Shown here one piece after another: positions 1 to 4,953 of a stretch of DNA of 6,196 nucleotides. The notes under the pieces were generated by a model that did not search any database, was not told where the DNA came from, and worked only from the letters and a program-made list of their open reading frames with translations. Source of the stretch: Acidimicrobiaceae bacterium (GTDB lineage Bacteria; Actinomycetota; Acidimicrobiia; Acidimicrobiales; Palsa-688); contig PMHU01000211.1 in NCBI GenBank assembly GCA_003156795.1, positions 15,057-21,252 of the forward strand, in the 5' to 3' direction. Each line of letters opens with the position of its first letter. The stretch's first letter is position 1. The translations under genes and the position numbers were made by a program.

Positions 1-2
1 GC

Positions 3-662
3 GGCGGGCCGGGACTGGTGGAGTCGTTGCTAGGCCCGACCGTCTCTCGGCTGCGGGCCCTGGGCGCCCGCGGCATCCAGATCAACGTCACCACACCCGG
101 GATGGCTTCCCCGTTCGCGCCCCCTGCCGGTGACGGGCTTCCGGCTTTGGTGGCGGCGGTGTGGACGTGGGTCGATACGTCCGAAGGGGCCAACCTCGGG
201 GAGGCGCTGCCCGAAGCTGGTGACGGGGCCGGCTGGCACGGGTACCTCGTTTGCGAGTCCGAGCCCCTCGCCAACACGGCTCACCCGCCAGGCCCGGACG
301 GCCGGGTGCCAGGTTTCGCGCAGCTGGTGCCTCTGGTGCGGCCCGCCCGTCTCACGTGGGAGGAATGGCGACAAGCGTGGCAAGGGGGCCACACGTCGGT
401 CGCGATCGGCACGCAGTCCAGCTTCCGATATGTACAAAACGTGGTGGTGCGGCCGTTGGTGGCCGGGGCCCCGGTGTTGGCCGCAGTCGTCGAGGAGTGC
501 TTTCCGATCGAGGCCGCCTCAGATATGCACGTGTTTTTCGACGCCGTCGGCGACGACGCCAAGCTGGCCCGCAACATGACGGCGATGTCACAGAGCTGCG
601 ACCGCTTCATGGACGGGCTCACGGCCATCGCTTGGACGGCTGAATACCTCATACCGGACTAG
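3..662 (+). CDS. EthD domain-containing protein, 5'-truncated by the window edge
   Basis: The reading frame is open to the left edge. The first visible start is GTG at 18, giving 214 residues, but relatives I recall are about 240 residues and start with a further beta strand, so roughly 25 N-terminal residues probably lie outside the window. Numbering from GTG 18, the protein looks like two dimeric alpha/beta-barrel halves: a first half ending near GYLVCESEPL (75-84), and an EthD half from LTWEEWRQAW (112-121) through a His (GGHT, 124-127), YVQNVVVRPL (138-147), an acidic EECFPIEAA segment (159-167) and FFDAVGDD (173-180). EthD was named in ethyl tert-butyl ether degradation loci, and the chemistry of most members is unknown. 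Such proteins often sit beside SDR and monooxygenase genes, as here, so a catabolic accessory role is plausible. No signal peptide or membrane segment is visible. Family assignment is fairly sure; the exact function is not. Confidence 0.85.
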   Translation, partial: GGPGLVESLLGPTVSRLRALGARGIQINVTTPGMASPFAPPAGDGLPALVAAVWTWVDTSEGANLGEALPEAGDGAGWHGYLVCESEPLANTAHPPGPDGRVPGFAQLVPLVRPARLTWEEWRQAWQGGHTSVAIGTQSSFRYVQNVVVRPLVAGAPVLAAVVEECFPIEAASDMHVFFDAVGDDAKLARNMTAMSQSCDRFMDGLTAIAWTAEYLIPD

Positions 663-728
663 ATGGGGAGCACTACGGTCTATGGCGTGACCGGCGGCGC
701 CGACTTGGCCGAAACGCTCAGGCAGTGA
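663..728 (+). CDS. Possible 21-codon ORF linking the EthD gene to the membrane-protein gene
   Basis: An ATG lies directly against the TAG stop of the EthD gene (TAG at 660-662, ATG at 663-665). The frame runs 21 codons, MGSTTVYGVTGGADLAETLRQ without its last residue, and ends at a TGA (726-728) that overlaps the GTG start of the next gene as GTGA. Abutting one gene and overlapping the other is typical of translational coupling. There is also an in-frame GTG at 687, seven bases after a TACGGT box, which could start a shorter 13-codon leaderless version. I recognise no family. The peptide is too short to judge from composition, so it may be chance. Confidence 0.25.
   Translation: MGSTTVYGVTGGADLAETLRQ
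674..679 (+). promoter_or_regulatory. Possible -10 element (TACGGT) ahead of the small membrane-protein gene
   Basis: TACGGT fits the actinobacterial TAnnnT -10 pattern. It lies seven bases before an in-frame GTG at 687, the spacing expected of a leaderless transcript. No recognisable -35 is present. It could give the membrane-protein gene its own transcript independent of the EthD gene. Weak evidence. Confidence 0.2.
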
Positions 729-1138
729 GCACGACCTGCCCGCACGGGCTGACGCCGTCGGCCTGCCTCATCTGCCGGACCCTCGGAATGCAGCCCGAAC
801 CCGAACCGGAAGTCAAGACTCGGGCGCGGAGGCGGGCGGGGAAGGATCGGACGGACGTGGCCATGCCGGACGTGGCCATGCCGGGCCCGACCGGCCCGTC
901 GGCCGTTCAGCCGGACGCCATTTACCAGCCCGGCCCCGACATCCGCCGCCCCGGCTCGGTCGGCACTCATTTCGCCTTGCTGATCGCCGGCATAGCGGTC
1001 ATCGGTCTGATCACGTGGATCATCGCCGGGGTCGTCTTTGCCGTGCTGCATCTGATCGAGATCGTCCTGGTCGCCGGCGCGGCCGGGTGGGCCGGATATC
1101 GCCTGGGCCACTACCGGGGCCGCAGGAGAGGGTCCTAA
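725..1138 (+). CDS. Small two-helix membrane protein with Cys/His-rich N-terminal motif
   Basis: Uncharacterised 137-residue protein. GTG 725 is the first in-frame start upstream of the conserved-looking N terminus and overlaps the stop of a possible mini-ORF (GTGA). Residues 1-20 carry CPHG followed by a C-x2-C pair (Cys5, His7, Cys14, Cys17), which resembles half of a zinc ribbon and could bind one metal ion. Residues 23-75 are a charged, Pro-rich and Ala-rich linker, probably disordered, including a duplicated DVAMP unit. Residues 83-107 and 108-127 are hydrophobic enough for two membrane helices, and the tail (RLGHYRGRRRGS) is strongly basic, so the C terminus is probably cytoplasmic. With two helices the metal-binding head would then also be cytoplasmic. 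I do not recognise a named family. The next gene is a metallopeptidase 25 bp downstream, which may or may not be functionally related. Confidence 0.75.
   Translation: MSTTCPHGLTPSACLICRTLGMQPEPEPEVKTRARRRAGKDRTDVAMPDVAMPGPTGPSAVQPDAIYQPGPDIRRPGSVGTHFALLIAGIAVIGLITWIIAGVVFAVLHLIEIVLVAGAAGWAGYRLGHYRGRRRGS
853..884 (+). repeat. 15-bp tandem duplication in the linker of the membrane protein
   Basis: Two exact copies of GGACGTGGCCATGCC (853-867 and 868-882), followed by the first two bases of a third copy. The unit is a multiple of three and encodes DVAMP twice in the predicted disordered linker, so a change of copy number by slippage would keep the frame. Confidence 0.85.
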
Positions 1139-1151
1139 CAAAAGCCGGCGG

Positions 1152-1157
1152 TACGCT
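1152..1157 (+). promoter_or_regulatory. Possible leaderless promoter -10 (TACGCT) for the metallopeptidase
   Basis: TACGCT matches TAnnnT and ends six bases before the GTG at 1164, so transcription would begin at or next to the start codon. The region before this GTG has no good Shine-Dalgarno sequence, which is consistent with a leaderless mRNA. No clear -35 is visible, as is common for such promoters. Confidence 0.4.
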
Positions 1158-1163
1158 GCGGAC

Positions 1164-1511
1164 GTGTTCACCGTCCCCGCGGAGCGCTTTGACGAGCTGG
1201 TCCAGGACGCCCTGGACGAGTTGCCGAAGCAGCTGGCCGGGGCCATCGAGAACGTGGTGGTGATCGTCGAAGATCACGCCGCCAGCCGCAGCCTGTTCGG
1301 GCTCTACGAAGGCGTCCCGCTGACTAAGCGAGGTCCGCTCAGTTACAGCGGCGCCTTTCCTGACCGGATCACCATTTACCAGGGGACCATCTCGGAGCAC
1401 TGCAACAGCGAAGCGGAGCTGGTCAGCCAGATCCGCAAGACGGTCATCCACGAATTCGCCCACCACTTCGGGATCAGCGACCCTCGGCTCGAGGAGCTCG
1501 GCTGGGCCTGA
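1164..1511 (+). CDS. Zincin_1 (DUF1025-type) metallopeptidase family protein
   Basis: A 115-residue protein with the zinc-binding signature HEFAH at residues 96-100, continued as HFGISDPRLEELG. This extended HExxHHFG-x-D-x2-L-x-ELG pattern is characteristic of the small metallopeptidase-like Zincin_1 family common in Actinobacteria. The two motif histidines should bind zinc, Glu97 would be the catalytic base, and Asp106 lies where a third ligand is expected. The N-terminal part (FDELVQDALDELP) is the usual amphipathic helix, and PLSYSGAFPDRITIYQGTI is the usual central strand region. It has no signal peptide or membrane segment, so it is probably cytoplasmic. The length is normal for the family. 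Substrate and physiological role are unknown, and peptidase activity is inferred from the motif only. It lies 25 bp after the membrane-protein gene but may also have its own promoter. Confidence 0.92.
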   Translation: MFTVPAERFDELVQDALDELPKQLAGAIENVVVIVEDHAASRSLFGLYEGVPLTKRGPLSYSGAFPDRITIYQGTISEHCNSEAELVSQIRKTVIHEFAHHFGISDPRLEELGWA

Positions 1512-1523
1512 GAGCCCCGAGCT
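1495..1523. terminator. Bulged GC hairpin between convergent genes (probable bidirectional terminator)
   Basis: AGCTCG (1495-1500) pairs with CGAGCT (1518-1523), and GGGC (1504-1507) pairs with GCCC (1514-1517). Between them is a 3-base bulge (GCT) and a 6-base loop. The ten-pair stem spans the TGA stop of the metallopeptidase gene (1509-1511) and lies about 30 bp from the stop of the oppositely oriented FAD gene. No T-tract follows on either strand, so it would be a U-less terminator or simply a 3'-end stabilising structure. Confidence 0.5.
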
Positions 1524-1551
1524 GTGCGTACCGGGGGTCAGGCAGGAACAG

Positions 1552-3030
1552 TCAGCCAGGAACTGCCGCGGCCGCCCAACCGGCCCGGCGTCCGAAAAAG
1601 GTGCCGTCGCCCAATGAAGTTCCGCTGGCATAGCCCCAAGACGGGATTCCCGACGTGGCTCGACCGGCGGCGAACAGGCCCTGGATCGGGAGCCCCCCAG
1701 GACCCACGACCTCACCGTTGACCGTCGTCACGAGTCCGCCCAGGGTGAACACGGCGTACGGCAGGCCCGTCAGCTGCACGCCCCCGTAAGGCGACTTGAG
1801 CGGGCGCAGGTACTCGGGCCGCTTGTGGAACACGGGATCGTGGCCGTCGGCGGCGTGGCGGTTGTACAGCTCGACCGTCGCTTGCAGGGCGCCGGACGGC
1901 AGGCCCATCTCCGCTTCGAGCTCTTCCACGGTTGCGCACACCCAGGTCGGGCGGGCTCCCCAGCGATCCGCTTCGGGCACGGACTCGAAAATCTCCTCGT
2001 CCAGGACCAGCGAGCACTTGGCCTGCTGATGGAATACGGCCGCCTGGCCGATCCGGCCGCAGTAGGTGTCCTCGTTGATGAAGCGCTGGCCGTGCTCGTT
2101 GACGAGGAGCGAGGGATAGACGAGCGACGGCACACTGGGCAGCGCCGCCTCGGACGCCTCCAGGTGGGCCACCGCGGCGCCCAGACCCTGACCCAGGCGG
2201 ATCGAAGTCCCGTCGTCGCCGTCGGTCCCGAGGACCATCTGACCCGCGATGCGGGGGGCGTGTCTGCTGACCATGTCCGGGTTGGCGGCGAAGCCCCCGC
2301 TGGCCAGGATCACCCCACGTCGGGCCCGGATCGCGATTTCCTCGCCGAAGCGGCGTGCGATTGTGCCGACGACCCGCCCGCCGGCGTCCACCACGAGCTT
2401 CGCGACCCGTGCGTCGGTCATCACGGATGCACCTGCGCCCTCGGCCGTCGCCGACAGGTGCTTCATCAGCATCCACCCGCCGGACTTTTCCATGAGCCGC
2501 TTGTTTTGCATTTGAGGTATGTGGCCACGAGGGGCCGGCGGGGCTATCTCGCTAAAAGGCCAGGCATTCTCGCCGCCGGTGTACACGAGACCGTCATCGG
2601 TCGGTGGCTCCCAGCAGGGGGCCGCGTAGAAGGTCGGCTTGAACACCACGCCGCACTCGACCAGCCATTCGAAGTGTTCGACGCTCTTGTCGCAGTACAC
2701 AGACAGCTTGGCTTCGTTGGGTCCGGGGCCGGTGGCCGCCATCAGGAAGTCGAACATGGCCTGGGGGGTGTCGTCGAAACCGCACGCCTTCTGCACCGGG
2801 GTGCCGCCGCCGAGGTAGATCTCACCGCCGGCCATGGAGCTGGCGCCGCCGCCCGCTCCGGTCCGTTCGACTATGAGGACGTCAACGCCGCTCTCGCGCG
2901 CTGCGATGGCGGCGGACGCGCCGGCGCATCCGTAGCCGACGATGACCACGTCAGCCTCGGCCTCCCAACCCTTTACGTCGCTGGCAGCTCGCGGCTCGAT
3001 CGGAGCGGATGTCTCGACAGCATCGGCCAT
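1552..3030 (-). CDS. FAD-dependent oxidoreductase, fumarate reductase/3-ketosteroid dehydrogenase superfamily
   Basis: A 492-residue flavoprotein of the FAD_binding_2 type, expected to remove hydrogens from, or reduce, a C-C bond next to a carbonyl. ATG 3030 is chosen because GGGAGGG lies six bases upstream; the longer frame to 3069 has no better site. Residues 27-37 form the FAD dinucleotide fold (DVVIVGYGCAG), Glu55 in IVER should contact the FAD ribose, and SSMAGGEIYLGGGT (64-77) is the family's post-Rossmann loop. ILASGGFAAN (241-250) and the C-terminal block from GLFAAGRATSG (451) through GYASGTSLGDGTFFGRRAG (466-484) close the flavin site. Tyr467 and Gly470 sit, by eye, where the catalytic Tyr and Gly of 3-ketosteroid-delta1-dehydrogenases lie. 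This supports a ketosteroid-like substrate but does not prove it. It has no signal peptide, haem motif or twin-arginine, so it is cytoplasmic rather than a flavocytochrome. It diverges from the SDR gene across a 134-bp gap. The superfamily is sure, the substrate is not. Confidence 0.93.
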   Translation of the reverse strand: MADAVETSAPIEPRAASDVKGWEAEADVVIVGYGCAGASAAIAARESGVDVLIVERTGAGGGASSMAGGEIYLGGGTPVQKACGFDDTPQAMFDFLMAATGPGPNEAKLSVYCDKSVEHFEWLVECGVVFKPTFYAAPCWEPPTDDGLVYTGGENAWPFSEIAPPAPRGHIPQMQNKRLMEKSGGWMLMKHLSATAEGAGASVMTDARVAKLVVDAGGRVVGTIARRFGEEIAIRARRGVILASGGFAANPDMVSRHAPRIAGQMVLGTDGDDGTSIRLGQGLGAAVAHLEASEAALPSVPSLVYPSLLVNEHGQRFINEDTYCGRIGQAAVFHQQAKCSLVLDEEIFESVPEADRWGARPTWVCATVEELEAEMGLPSGALQATVELYNRHAADGHDPVFHKRPEYLRPLKSPYGGVQLTGLPYAVFTLGGLVTTVNGEVVGPGGLPIQGLFAAGRATSGIPSWGYASGTSLGDGTFFGRRAGWAAAAVPG

Positions 3031-3036
3031 CGTCGG

Positions 3037-3043
3037 CCCTCCC
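3037..3043 (-). promoter_or_regulatory. Ribosome-binding site of the FAD oxidoreductase (decides its start)
   Basis: GGGAGGG on the - strand ends six bases before ATG 3030. It favours this start over the in-frame ATG at 3045, which has only a GAGG directly against it, and over the far upstream ATG at 3069. Confidence 0.65.
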
Positions 3044-3067
3044 ATCCTCGCTCGGTGATCGGGTTGC

Positions 3068-3073
3068 AAGCTA
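3068..3073 (-). promoter_or_regulatory. Possible -10 element of the FAD oxidoreductase promoter (TAGCTT)
   Basis: TAGCTT read on the - strand fits TAnnnT. It would place transcription start near 3061, leaving about a 30-base leader that contains the strong ribosome-binding site. A second TAnnnT match, TAACGT, lies slightly further upstream on the same strand (3082-3087) and cannot be excluded. Confidence 0.3.
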
Positions 3074-3075
3074 CG

Positions 3076-3092
3076 AGGCGACGTTAGGCGAC
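3076..3092. repeat. AGGCGAC direct repeat with 10-bp period, candidate regulator site
   Basis: AGGCGAC occurs at 3076-3082 and again at 3086-3092, a period of 10 bp, so both copies face the same side of the helix. The pair lies just upstream of the candidate FAD-gene -10, where a -35 or an activator site would be. Two short copies can arise by chance in GC-rich DNA. Confidence 0.35.
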
Positions 3093-3103
3093 CAGGGAGC
3101 TTC

Positions 3104-3122
3104 CGTCCCGCTGCTCGGGACG
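3104..3122. promoter_or_regulatory. Perfect 7-bp inverted repeat, candidate operator shared by the divergent genes
   Basis: CGTCCCG (3104-3110), spacer CTGCT, CGGGACG (3116-3122): a perfect dyad with its centre at 3113. It lies about 50 bp upstream of each of the two putative transcription starts (near 3061 on - and 3164 on +), a symmetric place for one regulator to control both. It does not resemble the KstR (TnnAACnnGTTnnA) or KstR2 (AnCAAGnnCTTGnT) consensus as I know them. Confidence 0.5.
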
Positions 3123-3150
3123 CAGGCGGGCCGTGTCCTCACTGTCGCTC

Positions 3151-3156
3151 TAAGCT
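3151..3156 (+). promoter_or_regulatory. Possible -10 element (TAAGCT) for leaderless SDR transcription
   Basis: TAAGCT fits TAnnnT and ends eight bases before GTG 3165. No ribosome-binding site precedes that GTG, so a leaderless transcript starting at or beside the start codon is the simplest reading. Confidence 0.4.
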
Positions 3157-3164
3157 TCGCCGCC

Positions 3165-3953
3165 GTGGTGTTAGACCTTTTTCGTCTGGACGGGCGGGTG
3201 GCGATCGTAACGGGAGCCAGCCGCGGGATCGGAGCGGCCTCGGCTTTGGCTCTGGCCGAGTGCGGGGCCGACCTGGTCGTGTCGGCGCGCGATCCCGAAG
3301 CCTTGGCGTCACTCGTCAAGACGGTCGCGGAGCAAACGGGACGCCGAGCCATCGCCGTGCCGGCCGACCTCAACGATTTGGACAACCTCCCTGCGTTGGT
3401 GGACGCGGCCATCGGGTCGTTCGACCGTCTCGATATCGTCGTCAACAACGTGGGCGGGACCATGCCCAGGCCGTTCCTCGACACCAGCGCCCGCTACCTC
3501 GAAGCCGCCTTTCACTGGAACGTCACCGTCGGGTTTCAGCTCACCAAGCTGGCGGTGCCGCACATGTTGGCGGCCGGGGGAGGGTCCGTCGTCAACGTGA
3601 GCTCGGCCGTCGGGCACCTCTCCGATCGCGGCTTCGTGGGGTACGGAACCGCGAAAGGGGCCCTCGACCAGCTGACCCGCCTGTCGGCGCGCGATCTCGC
3701 TCCGAGGATCAGGGTCAACGCTGTCGCTCCTGGCTCGATCGAAACCGACGCCCTCGGATCGGTCCTCAACGACGACATGCGCCGCACCATGACTTCGATG
3801 ACCCCGCTCCAACGCCTCGGCCGGGTCGAGGACATTGCCGTGGCTGTCGTCTACCTGGCATCCGATGCCAGCTCCTTCCTTACCGGGAAGGTCATCGAAG
3901 TGGACGGCGGGCTCAACGTGCCGAACCTGCCTCTCGGATTGCCGGATCTCTAG
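3165..3953 (+). CDS. Short-chain dehydrogenase/reductase (classical SDR)
   Basis: A 262-residue classical SDR, an NAD(P)-dependent oxidoreductase acting on an alcohol or ketone. The frame extends upstream to an ATG at 3009, but those residues would overlap the divergent FAD gene and do not look like protein. The two adjacent GTG codons at 3165 and 3168 fit the usual SDR N terminus (LFRLDGRVAIVTG). TGASRGIG (16-23) binds the cofactor, Arg42 after the second strand hints at NADP(H), and NNVG (94-97) is the NNAG-motif variant. The catalytic set is Asn119, Ser147, Tyr160 and Lys164 (YGTAK). NAVAPGSIET (185-194) and the C-terminal FLTGKVIEVDGGL (238-250) are standard for the family. The flavin reductase follows after 15 bp, so the two are probably one transcript. 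It may interconvert a hydroxyl and keto group on the same substrate as the divergent FAD dehydrogenase. The class is certain, the substrate unknown. Confidence 0.95.
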   Translation: MVLDLFRLDGRVAIVTGASRGIGAASALALAECGADLVVSARDPEALASLVKTVAEQTGRRAIAVPADLNDLDNLPALVDAAIGSFDRLDIVVNNVGGTMPRPFLDTSARYLEAAFHWNVTVGFQLTKLAVPHMLAAGGGSVVNVSSAVGHLSDRGFVGYGTAKGALDQLTRLSARDLAPRIRVNAVAPGSIETDALGSVLNDDMRRTMTSMTPLQRLGRVEDIAVAVVYLASDASSFLTGKVIEVDGGLNVPNLPLGLPDL

Positions 3954-3968
3954 GGGGCCCGACTCCCG

Positions 3969-4442
3969 ATGAGCATCGAAGAAGGCGAGTTCCGCGCCGT
4001 GCTGGGCCACTTCGCGAGCGGCCTGGTGCTGGTGACCGGCCTGCACGACGGGCAGCCGGCCGGCCTCACTTGTCAGTCGTTCTTCAGCCTGTCGCTCGAT
4101 CCTCCCCTCGTCGCCGTGGCCCCCGGTCGGGCGTCTACCAGCTGGCCCGGAGTCTCGAGCACCGGCAACATTTGCGTCAACGTGCTGGCTTCCGACCAGG
4201 AGGCGCTGGCCCGGACCTTCGCCAAATCTGGAGCGGAGAAGTTCGCCGGGGTGGGCTGGTCACCCGCCGCCAACGGGGCCCCGCGGTTGAGCGGAGCGCT
4301 GGCGTGGATCGACTGCACCATCCAGGAATCCCGTGAAGCCGGCGACCATTACCTCGTGGTGGCCCAAGTCGAGGAGCTGGAAACGGGATCGGGCCAGCCG
4401 TTGCTGTTCTATCGGGGCGGTTTCGGGGGCTTCGAGGCCTGA
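3969..4442 (+). CDS. Flavin reductase, HsaB/HpaC-like component of a two-component monooxygenase
   Basis: A 157-residue flavin reductase-like protein that should reduce FMN or FAD with NAD(P)H and release the reduced flavin to a partner oxygenase. ATG 3969 follows the SDR stop by 15 bp, with an AGGGGG run upstream. Family features in order are GHFASGLVLVTG (13-24), LTCQSFFSLSLDPPLV (33-48) as the flavin-binding strand region, NICVNVLA (67-74), KFAG (91-94), LAWIDCTI (111-118), GDHYLVVAQVEE (125-136) and PLLFYRGGFG (144-153). The CQSF-SLSLDPPLV and IDCT segments resemble HsaB, the reductase of the steroid-degrading 3-HSA hydroxylase, more than generic flavin reductases. As I recall, HsaB is about 30 residues longer at the C terminus, so this protein lacks that tail. 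The natural partner is the HsaA-like oxygenase encoded convergently, starting at 6117. Whether it prefers FMN or FAD cannot be told. Confidence 0.92.
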   Translation: MSIEEGEFRAVLGHFASGLVLVTGLHDGQPAGLTCQSFFSLSLDPPLVAVAPGRASTSWPGVSSTGNICVNVLASDQEALARTFAKSGAEKFAGVGWSPAANGAPRLSGALAWIDCTIQESREAGDHYLVVAQVEELETGSGQPLLFYRGGFGGFEA

Positions 4443-4462
4443 GCGGCCCGTCGGGCCTCAGG
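4438..4462. terminator. Bulged GC hairpin between flavin reductase and SnoaL genes (probable terminator)
   Basis: CCTGA (4438-4442) pairs with TCAGG (4458-4462), and GGCCC (4445-4449) pairs with GGGCC (4453-4457). There is a 2-base bulge (GC) and a 3-base loop. The ten-pair stem contains the TGA stop of the flavin reductase (4440-4442). No T-run follows on either strand. Its place between two convergent genes suggests bidirectional termination. Confidence 0.55.
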
Positions 4463-4472
4463 TATCGGACTG

Positions 4473-4502
4473 GGTCAGCTGTCTGACCACCAGTGGTCGG
4501 AC
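4473..4502. repeat. Two overlapping, mutually exclusive inverted repeats at the SnoaL gene 3' end
   Basis: GGTCAG (4473-4478) pairs with CTGACC (4483-4488) across CTGT. GTCTGACCA (4481-4489) also pairs with TGGTCGGAC (4494-4502) across CCAG with one T/G position. The two hairpins share the central arm, so only one can form at a time. They cover the last codons and stop of the SnoaL-like gene and may add to termination at this convergent junction. Confidence 0.45.
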
Positions 4503-4939
4503 AAGGTGATTCCATCCCGCTTCTCCGACTCTTCGTACAACCGCTTGTATCCGGTGCGGCTGATTTTCCACTCGCCGTCTGCCTTGACCAGTTCGTCCTC
4601 GTAGTAGGCGGCGCCGCGGATGGTCAGGTTGGCTGAGGTGACGATCACGACGTCGTCGAGGGCCCAGCGGGCGGTGGCGGTGGTCGGGCTGGTCAGCACG
4701 ATCTCGGGGTGATGGACCCGGTGGGCGGTCAGGAGGTCGTTGGGCGGCATGGCACTGCGGAGGAAGTCGATGATGGCGTCCCGACCGTTGAAGCTGAGCT
4801 TGCCGGAGCTGTAGGCAGACGTGGCGTCAACTGTGAGGGTGGTCGCGATGAGATCCCAATCCCGCGTGTCGACCGCCCTGATGTAGCGGTATTTGACCGC
4901 CTTGATGGCCTCGATCTCGATCAGATCCTCGGGTGTCAT
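4475..4939 (-). CDS. SnoaL-like (NTF2-fold) nuclear transport factor 2 family protein
   Basis: A 154-residue protein of the SnoaL_4 type, a cone-shaped alpha+beta fold. The N-terminal helix EIEAIKAVKYRYIRAVDTRDWD (8-29) with LIATTLTVDATSAYSSG is the standard entry of the family. TAHRVHHPEI (71-80) supplies the conserved pocket histidines, followed by ARWALDDVVI (90-99), GAAYYEDELVKADGEWKISRTGYKRL (109-134) and a short polar tail. Members are isomerases, cyclases, dehydratases or plain binding proteins for hydrophobic cyclic ligands, and many have no known activity. It starts 14 bp after the HsaA-type oxygenase stop on the same strand, so it is almost certainly co-transcribed and may handle that enzyme's substrate or product. 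Only a weak ribosome-binding site is visible. The ATG at 4939 is the only reasonable start. Fold is confident, function open. Confidence 0.9.
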   Translation of the reverse strand: MTPEDLIEIEAIKAVKYRYIRAVDTRDWDLIATTLTVDATSAYSSGKLSFNGRDAIIDFLRSAMPPNDLLTAHRVHHPEIVLTSPTTATARWALDDVVIVTSANLTIRGAAYYEDELVKADGEWKISRTGYKRLYEESEKRDGITLSDHWWSDS

Positions 4940-4953
4940 GCCGGCCCGGAGAC

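Larger units (their letters stand above)
3031..3164. promoter_or_regulatory. Divergent promoter/operator region between FAD oxidoreductase and SDR genes
   Basis: This 134-bp gap must hold the promoters of both divergent units. On the - strand, TAGCTT (3068-3073) is a possible -10 for the FAD gene, about 40 bp from its ATG, with a GGGAGGG ribosome-binding site at 3037-3043. On the + strand, TAAGCT (3151-3156) lies eight bases before the SDR GTG. A perfect dyad (3104-3122) and a direct repeat (3076-3092) lie between them. No TTGACA-like -35 is evident for either promoter. No regulator gene is in the window. Confidence 0.6.

Noticed and set aside
1020..1715. 231-codon - strand open frame over the membrane-protein and metallopeptidase genes
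   Set aside because: It would overlap the metallopeptidase with its HExxH motif in antisense; the translated sequence looks like a shadow.
3055..3080. KstR2-like site around TTGCAAGCTACG
   Set aside because: Only the CAAG half resembles the KstR2 consensus; the CTTG half is missing.
1825..3087. 420-codon + strand open frame over the FAD oxidoreductase
   Set aside because: It is antisense to a clearly conserved flavoprotein and shows no family motif; long antisense frames are normal in GC-rich codon usage.
3009..3164. Upstream extension of the SDR to ATG 3009
   Set aside because: The 52 extra residues overlap the divergent gene and its ribosome-binding site and do not resemble an SDR N terminus, which begins normally at the GTG pair 3165/3168.
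3309..4046. 245-codon - strand open frame over the SDR and flavin reductase
   Set aside because: It covers two recognisable genes in antisense and has no motif or ribosome-binding site.
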